Of a DNA stretch of 64,000 nucleotides, positions 33,160-45,499 are shown piece after piece. A program made the position numbers and the translations under genes. Under the pieces are notes generated by a model. That model did no database searches, was not told the DNA's origin, and saw only the letters and a list, made by a program, of their open reading frames with translations. Numbering within the stretch: the stretch's first letter is position 1; every line of letters starts with the position of its first letter. Source of the DNA: Liolophura sinensis. Taxonomy: Eukaryota > Mollusca > Polyplacophora > Chitonida > Chitonidae. The DNA is taken from positions 2,791,991 to 2,855,990 of the forward strand of contig NC_088297.1 in NCBI RefSeq assembly GCF_032854445.1. The letters run 5' to 3'.

Positions 33160-33365
33160 GACTTTAAAAATGATGTTTGTTGCTGTCCCGCTGGCCGCTC
33201 ATCATTTAGAGGTTAGAGCAAGGAAACAGGACTAGTTGGCCCGTAATCAGTATAATAAGACTGGGTGGGATGGGGTGTCTTCGGCATAATACTTCAATGG
33301 TGGCAGCAGTTTGGCGGTATGGACTCGACTTGCCACAAGAAGACAGCGTAAACACAAACACACAT
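33160..33365 (+). mobile_element. S4 SINE, partial
   Basis: GTTAGAGCAAGGAAACAGGAC, GGATGGGGTGTCTTCGGCAT and CTCGACTTGCCACAAGAAGAC. Confidence 0.8.
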
Positions 33366-33737
33366 ATACATACATAAATACATCCCATCTATGAACATCT
33401 TGAGTGTTTAATAATAAACTGACACCAATCAAATAAATAAATGTCTATGAAGATGGGTGTTCCATCTGTCAGCACTGACCATTCATTTATCGAGGGACCT
33501 GTGTGCCACACTGCACAAAATCCTGTGTTCGGATGTCGCTTCTTTCAATGGCATGTAGAAGTTGATAGTTGAGCTAAGACAAGATAGATTTCTTATGGAT
33601 AATCGATAATGGCATCATTTTCCAGTTGTTGACATCAGTAAAAATTCCAGAGTTTGTACATGTACAGCCTGAGTTACAAGTGTCAAAGAGAGATGGCATG
33701 CGCTTCATGTAAGCAACCCGGTGTCCTCCAATCATAA

Positions 33738-34078
33738 TGTACCGCCCCTTGGTAGAGCATCCGCCTCTGGAGGCGGTTGATCCAGGGTCAATCCTGGGTC
33801 GGGTCACACCTAAGCTTTTAAAAGAGCGAGTTGTAGCTTCCTCGCATGAAGGGGATAGTGCAACGACTGTTTGATCCTTACGAGGTATTGCTTACTTGCC
33901 TTTTGTAAGTGAAGCAGCACTTTTGTAAGTGAAGCAGCACTAGATAACAGAGCGGTTGAAATCCGTTCTGCAACAAAGAGGCATATTACACGATCATCCC
34001 TTCTTAAGAGTCCTTCGTCATCATCTGACTGAAAAATTGTTAAGTAGGATGTTAAATTACAAGCACTCACTCACTCCC
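33738..34078 (+). mobile_element. S3 SINE, full length
   Basis: tRNA-like head with A box CTTGGTAGAGCATCCGCC and B box GGTCAATCC, then AAAGAGCGAGTTGTAGCTTC, GGATAGTGCAACGACTG and tail GACTGAAAAATTGTTAAGTA...CACTCACTCACTC. Confidence 0.9.
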
Positions 34079-34185
34079 ATCATAATGTTGACCGACACTG
34101 TAAAAGTCTTAGACGAATGTCGAACATGCCCCTTATATTTAGATATGTTCTTGAGTATACGTCATAAGACACCAATCAAATAAAT

Positions 34186-34362
34186 TTATTTTATGACTGG
34201 TGTTTTACGCCGTACTCAAGAATATTTCACCAATACGACGGCGGCCAGCATTATAGTGGGAGGAAACCGGGCAGAGGAAACCCGGGGGAAATCCACGACC
34301 ATCCGCAGGTTTGTTGCCAGACTTTTCCACTTACGTATCAAATAAATACGTAAATAATAAAT
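34186..34362 (-). mobile_element. S1 SINE fragment
   Basis: Tail through CGACCATCCGCAGG. A 12-bp duplicated GGCAGAGGAAACC segment lies inside; followed by AAATAAATA repeats. Confidence 0.85.
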
Positions 34363-34684
34363 AAATAAATCTGACACGGAAGTGCGATGAGCGAGAGAGA
34401 AAGAGAGAATAAAAAAACGATCACATTGTCTTTTTTTGACAGCAGTTGATAAATTGATAGTGGATAATGACTAATTTGTGAACTTAAATATACCCTAGTG
34501 CGTAAACAGGAAATGCCACTTAGTTATTATTCAGGTTTTCATTTTATCAGTATTTTTCAAATAGCTAAAGAGTGGTCCCTGTCAACGCAGGTCAACATAA
34601 ATGACATAGAAATGGTTTTAATAATAACACTGAGCTTTCAAGGCAAATTACAGAAAAATACCAGTCCCTGAGAGATTGGTGTTT

Positions 34685-34860
34685 AATTTGATCGGTGTGC
34701 TTATAACTTATACAACAGCGGTCGGGTTTGTAGGTGGAAGAAACCAGTACCCGGACTAGTTCTCCGAGTACCTGAAAAACCGCCTGACGGAGCCAAAGCG
34801 TCAAGAACTGGATTCGATCACGCAACCTCACTGACCAAAGGTCTTCTTTGTGTGAATGTC
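34685..34860. mobile_element. S2 dispersed repeat copy
   Basis: GGTGTTTAATTTGATCGGTGTG, TATACAACAGCGGTCGGGTT and GAACTGGATTCGATCACGC. Confidence 0.6.
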
Positions 34861-35047
34861 TGGGTATTTACGTGGTACTTAACCAGTTTTGCCTGGAGTC
34901 ATATGACGAAAATGAGTCAATAGGTACTTGTATCTTCTTCTTGTAGGGCGATTCCATGACCCTTTTCGGTGCATGCTGAGCAGTTGAAATGAGAAAAACT
35001 TTCCGGGTATGACCCGATCCTGGTTTGATCACAGGGTCCGTATTCTT

Positions 35048-35665
35048 AAAGATTCTTATGACTTTCCTAATTCTAAGAAATACTTAAAAAGTATGATGTT
35101 ATACAACACCCTATTCCAAAGAAATACTTAAATAGTGTGATGTTGATAAACAGCCTATTCCAAAGAAATACTTAAATAGTGTGATGTTGAAAAACATCCT
35201 ATTTCAAAGAAATACTTAAAAAGTGTGATGTTATAAAACATCTAATTTCAAAGAAATACTTAAAAAGTGTGATGTTATACAACACCCTATTCCAAAGAAA
35301 TACTTAAATAGTGTGATGTTGAAAAACACTCAATTTCAAAGAAATACTTATATAGTGTGATGTTGAAAAACATCCAATTTCAAAGAAATACTTAAAAAGT
35401 GTGATGTTATACAACACCCTATTCCAAAGAAATACTTAAAAAGTGTGATGTTATACAACACCCTATTCCAAAGAAATACTTAAATAGTGTGATGTTGAAA
35501 AACACTCAATTTCAAAGAAATACTTATATAGTGTGATGTTGAAAAACATCCAATTTCAAAGAAATACTTAAAAAGTGTGATGTTATACAACACCCTATTC
35601 CAAAGAAATACTTAGATAGTGTGATGTTAAAAAACACCCAATTTTAAAGAAATACATAAGAACTA
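35048..35665. repeat. 44-bp tandem array, about 14 copies, two monomer types
   Basis: AAAGAAATACTTA recurs every 44 bp (35118, 35162, 35206 and on). Type A units have GTTATACAACACCCTATTCC; type B have GTTGAAAAACATCCAATTTC. Types are mixed in a repeating A-B-B order, so blocks were copied together. Confidence 0.96.
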
Positions 35666-35957
35666 TTCACTGAACGTGTTAATTCTTTAGAATTTTCATC
35701 CTCGTGTATTGTGCTAAAATGTTTTTATGAACACACATTTAAATGCTGTTAGATTATTTAATGAGCTTCGTGCTCGCTGGCTCTGTTCGGTAAAGCGTTG
35801 CACTCGTGATTGTTCAGCCGATCATCCTCTGACAAGTTCGAAGTCAGCATCTTTGTCAGATATACCTGAGAAAGGATAGCAGTTTTATGCAGCATTTAAG
35901 CAAGGTATTAAGCAATAACATAGGTGCGATGTTTTTATTTTTTTATTTTTTTATGCA
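35666..35957. other. Unassigned DNA with tRNA-like scrap
   Basis: CTCTGTTCGGTAAAGCGTTG and CAAGTTCGAAGTC near 35782-35845 look like a decayed pol III head. Confidence 0.3.
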
Positions 35958-36228
35958 GGGGGCTTCCGTGGTTCAGTCGGTTAGCGCGCTAGTGCAGCGT
36001 AATGACCCAGGAGTCTTTCACCAATGCGGTCGCTGTGGGTTCAAGTCCATCTCATGCTGGCTTCCTCTCCGGCCGTAAGTGGGAAGGTCTGCAGCAACCT
36101 GCGGATGGTCGTGGGTTTCCCCCGGGCTGTGCCTGATTTCCTCCCACCATAATGCTGGCCGCCGTCGTATAAGTGAAATATTCTTGAGTACGGCGTAAAA
36201 CACCAATCAAATAAATAAATAAATAATT
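35958..36228 (+). mobile_element. S1 SINE, full length
   Basis: GGGGCTTCCGTGGTTCAGTC to AAATAAATAAATAAAT; a well-kept copy. Confidence 0.95.
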
Positions 36229-36240
36229 TTTTATGCATTA

Positions 36241-36320
36241 TTTCCACGTGAGCACATGCACACGTGACCACCATTTGCGCATGACAACGTGTACACGTGA
36301 CTACCACTTCCACGTGACCA
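36241..36320. repeat. E-box-rich short tandem repeat
   Basis: CACGTG at 36245, 36261, 36294 and 36311: spacings 16, 33 and 17, a decayed repeat of about 16.5 bp. It starts 12 bp after the end of an S1 SINE. Confidence 0.75.
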
Positions 36321-37755
36321 CATATAGCCAAGGGAGGAGTTTCCAGTGCCTATGCTAGCTTTTAACGCGGACATTTCAGTTTATCGCATTCGCTATACAA
36401 CTTGATTTCGTATAGAGAGATCTGAGTTCAAATCCCGGTATAACCCACGGGGACAAAATTCTTTGTGCGTTATACATCAGAGTTTTGCTTGGTTCAGTGT
36501 CTTGATAAAGGTTTCGCAGACCGTAATAGCCTCGGTAGTCGAACCATTCGGTGCCGTTAGGTGATGTGTATTTGATGTACATTCCACGGAATAGGTCATA
36601 AAAAGAGTAATCAAAGCTTTGGATTTTGTAATAATTTTGCGGAAAAATTTGAAATAAAACTGAAATAAAAAAAATATTCTTAGTTTTTCATTCATTTAAA
36701 TCTTACAAGATCGTGTATAAAATTGTTTTATGTGTAAATCTGTATGTAGGCCTAAAGCGCATTACATTTTATGACTTCTTTACGAAAGTACGTTGTTACA
36801 ACGAGCTTTTCCCTAAATACATTGTTACTGTTTAAATGTTATTCATATAGAATAAGGATTAATGTACCGGTTACATGATTCTAAAAATTTAAACTATTTG
36901 CATGATTCAAAAAATTTAAACAATTTGGCACATGTACTATGAATAAATCGCTTGTACCCGACATTGAGATTAACTTTGTTCATGCCCAGTCAACACGAAG
37001 CGGTCTTAGACTTAAGTCATTAGAATTGGTATGTATGTTCCTTTCCGTTATATTAACTGAAATTCATTGTACAATAACTTTACCAGAATTTACGTTGTCA
37101 AGCAATATTTTGGCCTCCTTATATCAGAAATAACTTTTTTAAAGAGATTTGAAATTTTGACCTATGTTTAAGATAGTTTCGCGATGGCGAGGGCCAGATC
37201 AGGCCATGGTCAGCTGTATAGAGTACGTGTGTATTGTATTTATCAATGAAATTTTTTCGGCTCTTTTTTTTTTTCGTTAAGCGTCATTTAGGAGATAATA
37301 TCAACTCCACGAGGAAAAAGATTAATAGTCTTTGCTGATAGATTTAGATCGACCAGAAAACAATAAAGTTATTAAATAAGCCGTTAAATTAGTTTACGCC
37401 AGATAATATCAAATTTAACAAAAAAACATAAATAAATAAAAATAACAAAAGACTCTTTCTCTGTGGATTTAATTGTCGATTGTCTTGTTCACACGCTTGG
37501 TGCACACGCCTTCAGGCGACGAATTCTACGATATCCTACTCTGTTGGGTTAATGGGGAAAATTCGAGCCATGACTCTGTGCATGGCCAATTGTTCATATC
37601 TGCATTAGTGATGACGAACTGTAGACAAAGTGATAAGTATTACTGATGTATACCTGTCCAAGAGAATATTAAGTGTCTCGATACCATGTGCGCCAGTAGG
37701 TGTCGTACACGAATGAGATTCAAAGCCTTGACCGCTGAGGTCACATGTTCGAATC
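36321..37755. other. Unassigned intergenic DNA
   Basis: No repeat family or exon recognised. Confidence 0.35.
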
Positions 37756-37870
37756 CAGATCTCGCTGTTTTTGGCTTTTGAATCAAATGTCTTTGAGCTA
37801 CTTGATGGAGGTCGGTGGTTTATTCCGGACATTCATGTTCCTTTCAATTCTACATCTGGAAGCAGACATA
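37700..37870 (+). mobile_element. S2-type copy with tRNA-like B box
   Basis: CACATGTTCGAATCCAGATC then GGAGGTCGGTGGTTTATTCC and ACATTCATGTTCC; same order as 51040-51150. Confidence 0.55.
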
Positions 37871-37920
37871 AAAAAATGGGTTTTGGCTACGGCGTTACAG
37901 CTATTCAAGTATATTTCTTG

Positions 37921-38183
37921 ATGTTTTTTCTTTCTGGATTGGTGTTTGACACCGTACTCAAGAATATTTCACTTCTACGATGGCAGTCAGCATCATAATG
38001 AAAGGAAACCGGGCAAGACCCGGGGGAGACTCACGATCATCTGTATGCAGACATTCTCATGTACTACCGGAGAGGAAGCCATGACCACATGATCTGGACT
38101 CGAACTCACACCGACCGCATTCTTGATAGGCTCCTGAGTTATTGCGCCGCGCTACAACGCTAAGGACTCGGCCAAGAGGCTCC
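37921..38183 (-). mobile_element. S1 SINE, diverged full length
   Basis: From TGGATTGGTGTTTGACACCG to CTCGGCCAAGAGGCTCC. Confidence 0.85.
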
Positions 38184-39485
38184 ACTATTCAAATAAATGT
38201 ATACAAACACTTTGTTGCGTGTGAATAAACCTTCTTTTTTATTTATCTTTCTTGCTTTGTTTTTTTTTTTTTTCATTTATCTTACCCCTTGTATGGAAGT
38301 CGTATGCGCCCATTCTCGAACTTATGTTGTTTTTTTTTTGTTTTTTTTTTTTGTTTATTTTTGTAATAGCTGCCCTGTTTAAAGAATTGTGGGGGAAATG
38401 GCAAGAAAGTGTCATCCGCAACAGAATCTAAAAAATATCAGCAGTGAGCGCTTAGGATTTTCACTGTCGTATGACACTAAATCACCATTATTCTTTTAAA
38501 CAGCCTTTCTTTCTTTGCAACTTTAAGTCAAAGTTGGCGTAAGAGCCAGAAGGGGAAGATGCGAAAAAGTTCAACGTCGAGATATTCCAGCAATCACGTG
38601 CAAATCAGCAATCGACTCAGTCTGTATGTACAGATACAACGGACTTTCAGGTTCACATGACTCAGTTGAAAGTAAATTAATGTTTTTGGAATGGAAATTT
38701 TTATTAGATTGTTTACTCAGTATTTTATAGTCGCAAACTAACTGCTCTGTTTATTTATCTTTTTTTCTGTTAAGGTAAAGACAGTACATATCATAACTTA
38801 CGACACAAGGCGTACATTGGCCCCTCATCTTATCGCTGGCCGTAGGCAAAAAAAAAAAAAGGGATGGTACAAAAGTTGAATTATTCAGTTATTTTTACCA
38901 TGTCGTGTTTTCAATGACCTTATATTTCACTAACAATTTATTTCAACTACATCACGCTCGATTTATGAAATAAGCACACAGTTATCCGAATAAAGTAGAC
39001 ACATGAGTACATGTAGGCCTACAACGAATAACGCATGGTGCAATGATAAGCAAAAGACTCTTCCTTGATAATAGTCTGGCAGACAACGTTTAAAGAACAT
39101 GCACCACATTCAACAACACATATACAAATCTGACAAATCCTTGGTTTAGTATTTCAGCTACTGTAAATGTAGATAATATTGTACTTATTAATTTGCATAA
39201 AACTGTACGTATGTATGTGTAAGCCTACACACAACGTTGGGTCTTAGGCTTTGCCTATTTCATATTAAATAAAAGGTCGAAAACGCGATGTAAATCCCGA
39301 AATCGGTTTTTGCCTCACATTTTCGGGTTTTTCGAAGTCGAAAATGCTCTTTCGCCTTCCGATTTCTGCTGTTTAGGCTTCCCGTTTGAGTGTGTTGTCA
39401 GCGCGCTCCATGAAGCTGTCACTGGCCCTGAACGTGACACTACAGAAGCTAAATTATGTATGTTGGGCTAAAAATTAAAATAAAA
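38184..39485. other. Unassigned intergenic DNA
   Basis: T runs at 38255-38275 and 38330-38360 give low-complexity ORFs on both strands. No gene seen. Confidence 0.4.
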
Positions 39486-39815
39486 AATGCACGAGTGAGT
39501 GACTTTAACGTCGTACTTAACAATTTTTCAGTCATATGACGACGAAGGAGTCCTTAGAGTGCATGTAACGTGACTCCTTGTTGCAAGACGGATTTCCACC
39601 TCTCTTTGATCTAGTGCTGCTTTACTGAGACGCCTTGCCGACGGCAAGTAAGCCATTATACTTACACGGATCAACCAGTCGTTGCACGATCCTATTCATG
39701 CTGAACACCTAGCCAGAAAGTTACAACTTCCTCTTTTAAAGTCTTAGATGTGACCCGACCGCATGATTGACCCTGGATCTACCGCTCCCGAAGCCGACGA
39801 GGACCAACTTCTACC
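39486..39815 (-). mobile_element. S3 SINE, near full length
   Basis: GAGTGAGTGACTTTAACGTCG tail end through CAAGACGGATTTCCACC and CAACCAGTCGTTGCACGATC to a degraded head. Confidence 0.88.
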
Positions 39816-40864
39816 ATGTCATACGTATATGGTCCGTCACTTGAGAAGTAAAATGGGTCATCTTGTTAAGACTCTAACATAAAGGCCTGAAACAGTTCGC
39901 TACCTGGTTTTCAATTAAAAACAAAAAAAACATTTAATACAATTTAACCTCGTCAGCAGATGTCTTCATTTTTACCGTTGAAAAGTTCAAATCCTTTCTA
40001 TTTTATTATTGTATTAACTGACCGAAATGAAATATAAATGGTGTAGTTGGAATGTTGAGAACTTTCCGGAAATTCTTGCATTCGCTAATGCATGATTGTG
40101 TTTCAAATGGGATTACTTACACTCTTAACCTGTATACCGTCTGCTTTATCGCAGTAGTGTGTGTGCCCTTGCACGAAGTGTATCGTTAGCCTTATTTGTG
40201 TAGCCAGTGGGTATGATGGGTCAGATCGAGTCCCAATATCCGGACGGACGTGTCGAAAGATGCATGTTCTGAGTTAATTCTGGGCTTGTAAACACTTTTT
40301 TGTCCACACTTTAAAACACTTAGGTATCAGGCTAATAAACATTTAGTGTTTTAAGATTAATAATAAAGTGTTTTAATTTTTAAAATGTTTTAAGTTTAAA
40401 ATGTTATATATTTGATATACCCAATTATAACAGTAAGATTAACACATTTAGTTGCTGTGAGTTATTACATTTGTTAAAATAGTGTTGTAAATTATTATGC
40501 AAAAAAAAAATGGTACGCAGCATATCGTTTTAAGATGTTGGGGTTAAAAATTTACAGCATTTAACGTGTTGTATCATTTTAACACTTGGAAAATATCGAT
40601 ATTTTAACAAATCAAAGAGTTTAGTGTTGATAAACTTAGCCACGCTATTTTCATAAAGATCGTTGAAGGCTGCTTTAAATCATAAAAAAAACAACGAAGA
40701 AAAATGACTGACCTATTCACTATGTTTTAGTTTAATGTATAGTGCCAGAGTTGTCTTATATTTTATACGTTGTCGCCTTGGTCTCGCCCAGACACGAGCT
40801 CATAAATACAGATTACGATAAAAGCAAAACCAGAGTAAAAATACAGTGCGTGCAGACCGCTACA
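39816..40864. other. AT-rich DNA, possible MITE
   Basis: Between 40290 and 40640 words TTTTAACACTT, TTTAAAACACTT and TAGTGTTTTAAG occur in both orientations, suggesting a decayed fold-back element. No coding sequence seen. Confidence 0.4.
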
Positions 40865-41096
40865 TTTATTTATTTATTTATTTGATTGATGCTTTACGCC
40901 GTACTCAAAAGTGTTTCACTTATACGACGGCGGCCAGCATTATGGTGGGTGGAAACCGGGCAGAGCTCAGGGGAAACCCACGAACATCCCCAGGTTGATG
41001 TCAGACCTTCCCACATACGACCGGGGAGGAAGGCAGCATGAGCTGGACTTGAACTCACAGCGACCGCATTGGCGAGAGGCTCACCATTACGCGCTA
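40865..41096 (-). mobile_element. S1 SINE, head truncated
   Basis: Tail TTTATTTATTTATTTGATTG to GAGAGGCTCACCATTACGCG. Confidence 0.92.
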
Positions 41097-42049
41097 CCTT
41101 TATCTTCTTTTCAGGGTCCTATAAGTGCTCGTGTTGCTATAGGAAATGTACCAAAAAATAAAAACTCCAGCTGCAAGGACGCTTGGCTTGTGGCCCCAAT
41201 CCAGTAACTACTGGTGCGAAGTAACCTAGTTTATAGTAAACAGAACTATTTATGTAAGTGGTCCCTGGGGCCGGAGTTATTTTTTCTTATTCAAGTCATT
41301 GGAGATAGTACAGTTTTTACTCTGTGTCCGATGCAGATCTGCAAGTGAGTTTTGGCTCCTTTCATAATTTTATTAACAGACTCGTTTATATTCAGGAAGT
41401 TTGAATATAATGGATGCCTCCAGCTCAGATTTTAATGGCATGCTTTTATTAATTACCGAATACATTAGATAAGAAACAAATACACTAAAATGTGGGATAA
41501 TCTACATAAGTTAACTAGCACAAACAACTTTAATAACATATACAGTTTATCAACAATTAAACGTAGTCGTAAAGGAAATTCGCAAAAGTTTTAATCGGGA
41601 TTCAGTCGTTCAAATTTACGAAAATATGAGCTGACAAGCTTGATGTTTCGAAATACACCCAACCTAGTTTCGCCCGCCTGCCATAGAGAAAGAGAAAAGG
41701 GAAATGAGAAAAAAAAATAACGATACCTTGAATTTTTATGTTGGCCTACGAACACTGTGTTCCCTTTGCTAATCATGTCATTATACACTGTTAAACCAAA
41801 ACTTCTGTTTTAGAAAATTTTTCTATGTCCTTCTATAATACACATAATATTATTTTCATTTACAATAACTTCGTTTGTAAATGAAAGTGAAATTCAAAAC
41901 AGACCAAAGTTTCTGAGTGACCTGCAAGCCTGTCGGAAAAGGACAACAAATAGGTATCATCTAAGTATTATTGAGAGCAAAGAAAAACGAGATTTCATGT
42001 CACAAGTAATAAAGTAACAATAATGTTTTAGAAAAAAGTATTTCTATAT
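41097..42049. other. Unassigned intergenic DNA
   Basis: No feature recognised. Confidence 0.35.
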
Positions 42050-42400
42050 AAAATAATTGAAGACATACAACACACAGAGTAAGACCAGAGCAGCGACGAC
42101 AAAGTGCGATAGCTGCGAAATGGTCACACGTAACCGGTGATATACGGCCTGCTGTCAATTTACTTCATTCAGAATTTATTCTAACTGTTCATGTAAATGC
42201 CACAAATAGTAGCAAATTACACGCACCTTAGCACAATGGCTTAAGCAGAATTAGGTAAACAAAAATTTGCATTTTTGTTAATTGCAATTTGTTAGACGTC
42301 ACTGGTCTAGAATTACTCAAAATTCTGCGTTGATATATCATTTAACATACAATCACATTAAAACAACTTACAAGAGAGTAAGTAGAAAGACGTACGTGTC
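42050..42400. mobile_element. Dispersed repeat D2 (copy 1)
   Basis: CCAGAGCAGCGACGACAAAG, AAATGGTCACACGTAACCGG, GCAATTTGTTAGACGTCACTGGTCTAGAAT recur inverted at 58340-58620. Weaker relatives near 10900-11040 and 19600-19720. Confidence 0.7.
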
Positions 42401-42844
42401 TCAGTCCGTATCTTACCGGTAATTTTGATCAATCGTATTGTATCAATTTTGAATCTTTTGGATAATAGCTCGATTTGATGGCTTTCTGTTTTAGGTATAT
42501 ATAGGTCCAGCCCAGTGGTTTACCTGGAACATTAGAGAGCTCAGGTCCACGGGAGATAACCTACTGACACAGCTCCGGCAACTTTCCAAGACACAGAATT
42601 TGATAAGGATCATCAGATATGGTTGTTACTTTTTTATCTTTTCCTTATAAAAGCTAAAATAATAAATTGCAGGCGACATTAGGCGGTCTGTACTTGAGTC
42701 TGGGACCTCAATGGCCATGACTTTGTTGGTTCCTGGTAGAGACGATTGATCGAATGAATGCAAACAAAACGCGTGATTCTATCAGGGTTGCATGAGTATT
42801 CTCCCCTGAAACTTCAAATATGCCGTGTTGAGAGTAATGTTTTT

Positions 42845-43184
42845 GAAGGGTGAGGGAGTGAGTGCTTGGGGTTTAACGTCGTGCTTAACAATTTTTCAGT
42901 CATATGACGACGAAGGAGTCCTTAGAGTGCATGTAATGTGCCTCCTTGTTGCAGGACGGATTTCAACCGCTCTTTTCTTTGGTGCAGCTTCACTGAGACG
43001 ACTTACTGAAGGCAAGTTAGCCGCCCGCCCGAACCATTATACTGATTAGGGTCAACCAGTCGTTGCACGATCCCCTTCATGCTAAACGCCAAGCAAGAAA
43101 GTTACAACTTCCTCTTTTAAAGTCTTAGGGGCGATTCGACCCAGGACTGACTCTGGTTCTACCAACTGTGCTATCGGGGCCAAT
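42845..43184 (-). mobile_element. S3 SINE, full length
   Basis: GAGTGAGTGCTTGGGGTTTA tail to a tRNA-like head with CCAGGACTGACTCTGGTTC and GCTATCGGGGCC. Confidence 0.92.
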
Positions 43185-44454
43185 GTGTTTTTGAAGAATG
43201 GTTTAGTTCAGTGCAAAGTCACAGAATTACACTTTGGGGGCACAGTGCCGATTCTATGGCTCACTAGGCCTAATGAAAGCTACATGTATAGGAATGTATC
43301 GCAATGTCACGGAAATTGTTTAAAGCTCAATCTATAGGTCGTAGAAGACCACTTGCCTTCCTCCAATATGGTGGACATATCTTTACCTCTGAGGTGAGAA
43401 AGTTTGTCAGTTACTTGAAAATGGTCCTTGCTTTTCGCCGGCCCCAAAACTCCTTTGCGACATGATTGAAATTCACTTAGAAATATACGCAACTTTTTGA
43501 CGTCCCGCGTTATCCCATACGGGAGGCCTGTATAGAAAAAGACACGGACGCACACAACTATCTCTGAGTACCGTCCAGTTAATTCCTGATACAAAGGGAC
43601 TGCAGGCCTACCGTGGTTGTAAATCACTATTTCGATCGTAGCCTTGGCTCGTCGACACCCTCCTGCACACATGGATTTCAAGCTACGATAGTTGTAACTT
43701 ACACTCCACCCTGTTGTAAGTATTTACAATCGCAAAATTCACGTGGAGTACAAATACATACCTTCGATAGACTTTTTGTTAATACCTTTAATCTCGGTTT
43801 GTAAAGCTGTATAATGTAATTGTCCCGAAAATAAGTTACAGGCATTTTGTCACTTGTTGTTATTTTCATGTAGAAATCCTTTCAAAATTAAGGCAAGAAA
43901 GATTAATGACCCGTGCATTGTCCATTTACACAGACCACCTTTATGTACGAGTCAAATTTGGCCTACGATTCGGACTGTGACTTCAAAATTCACAATCGCT
44001 TTACAACTCCTCTGTGCAACCGGCGTGCCTTATTTTTACAATCAGTTGTAAAGCCAATTGTATTTTCTACAATTGACTGTAGCCACAACGTATTGGGCCT
44101 TAACCTTACTTTTCCTTGGCAACAACTGGTGACAACATGCGATCGGCGACTTCCGTATGCACAGCCGTTTATGCAATCCTACGCCCGTCGTTCACCAATA
44201 CAACATGCCAGTCTGTACATCACATGTGGGAAAGTCCGTTAGTAATTAGCCTAAGGTTGCTGGATTGCCCCTCCAATGCCCCTGACTATATCGAACAAGT
44301 AAAAATTCCTGAGTACGGTATTAAGCAACAATCAGTCTATGTATCATTCTATCTTTCATTCATTTCAATAGTTCATTTACTTACATGCTTACATATATAT
44401 ATCCCAGGTCTAGTGTGAGGAGAGCCGAAAGGCCTAAATTCCGTAAATTGTTTG
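43185..44454. other. Unassigned DNA with recurring TTACAATCG-type words
   Basis: Between 43610 and 44100 words such as TTACAATCGCAAAATTCAC, AAAATTCACAATCGCTTTACAA and TTTACAATCAGTTGTAAAG occur in both senses, like a decayed palindromic element. ORFs at 43307-43681 (minus) and 43913-44242 (plus) overlap it and are not called. Confidence 0.4.
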
Positions 44455-44820
44455 GCAGACACACAAATACACAGTTAAACAGACAAATAGGCAGGAAGAC
44501 CCACAAATAGGCAGGCAGACACACAAATAGGCAGGCAGATACACAGACAGGCAGGCAGACACACAAATGGGCAAACAAACACACACATGGGCAGGCAGAT
44601 GCACAAATAGGCACACAGATATACAGACAGGCAGTCAGACACACAAATGGGCAGGCAGACACACAAATGGGCGGGCAGACACACAAATAGGCAGACAGAT
44701 ATACAAACAGGCAGACGGACACACAGATGGACAGGCAGGCACACGAATGGGCAGGCAGACACACAAATAGGCAGGCAGACAGACAAATAGGCAGGCAGAT
44801 ACACAAATGGACAATTAGAT
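44455..44820. repeat. Minisatellite of about 20 bp
   Basis: About 18 copies of CAGACACACAAATAGGCAGG type; all long Cys/Leu-rich minus-strand ORFs here (such as 44381-44896) are translations of this repeat. Confidence 0.95.
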
Positions 44821-44987
44821 AGGCAGAAAAATTAACATTGTCAGAAACATATGACGGATTTAGTAAATAGCTCTTGAGTACGACGTGAAACACCAATCAA
44901 GTAAACAAATAAATAATAAATAGCATTCAAAACGGGAAAGGAACCAAAACTCCACCACGGCAAACATAGTCTGTTCATAAAGAGTTT

Positions 44988-45238
44988 CGGAGGCCTCCGA
45001 ATCCGAGGGGGTTAACAGTCCAGCGCGGGGCAATGACCGAGTGGCCCTGCATCAATGCGGTCTCTGTGAATTCAAGTCCAGTTCATGCTGGCTTCCTCTC
45101 CTGCCAACAATCTACGGATGGACGTGGGTTTCTCTCGGGCCGTTCCCGGTTTCCTCCAACCATAATGCTGGCCGCCGTCGTGTAAGTTAAATATTCTTGT
45201 GGACGGCGTAAAACATCAATCAAACAAATAAATAAATC
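44988..45238 (+). mobile_element. S1 SINE, diverged
   Basis: GGAGGCCTCCGAATCCGAGG head, B box GAATTCAAGTCC, tail ATCAAACAAATAAATAAAT. Confidence 0.85.
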
Positions 45239-45324
45239 CTATTGAGTTTTGGACAAAGGGACAATACTCTGGTCAGGTTAAAGATATAAATATTTAAAAT
45301 ATATTTAAAAATAAAAGTGAAATT

Positions 45325-45490
45325 TTTATATTTATTTTTTTGATTGTAGTTTAACACTGCGCTCAAGACCTTTTCACTACGTGACAGGGGTTATGGCTAT
45401 AGCTAGATAAAACGGGCTTGTCCGGGTTGGAAAACACCGACGTTTGCCAGGTTCCTGACACGTCAAATCTGAAACGCCGAGATCTGAATT
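45325..45490. mobile_element. S2 dispersed repeat copy
   Basis: TTGATTGTAGTTTAACACTGCG, AACACCGACGTTTGCCAGGTTC and ACGCCGAGATCTGAATTTG. Confidence 0.6.
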
Positions 45491-45499
45491 TGAACAAGT

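Noticed and set aside
43307-43681. Minus ORF of 124 codons containing KATIEIVIYN, faintly like SMC5/6 hinge-proximal text
   Set aside because: The similarity covers about ten residues, the rest does not fit, there is no ATP-binding motif, and the DNA overlaps recurring palindromic words.
44381-44896. Minus ORFs of 60-171 codons, Cys/Leu/Val rich
   Set aside because: Pure translation of the 20-bp minisatellite; all three frames are open.
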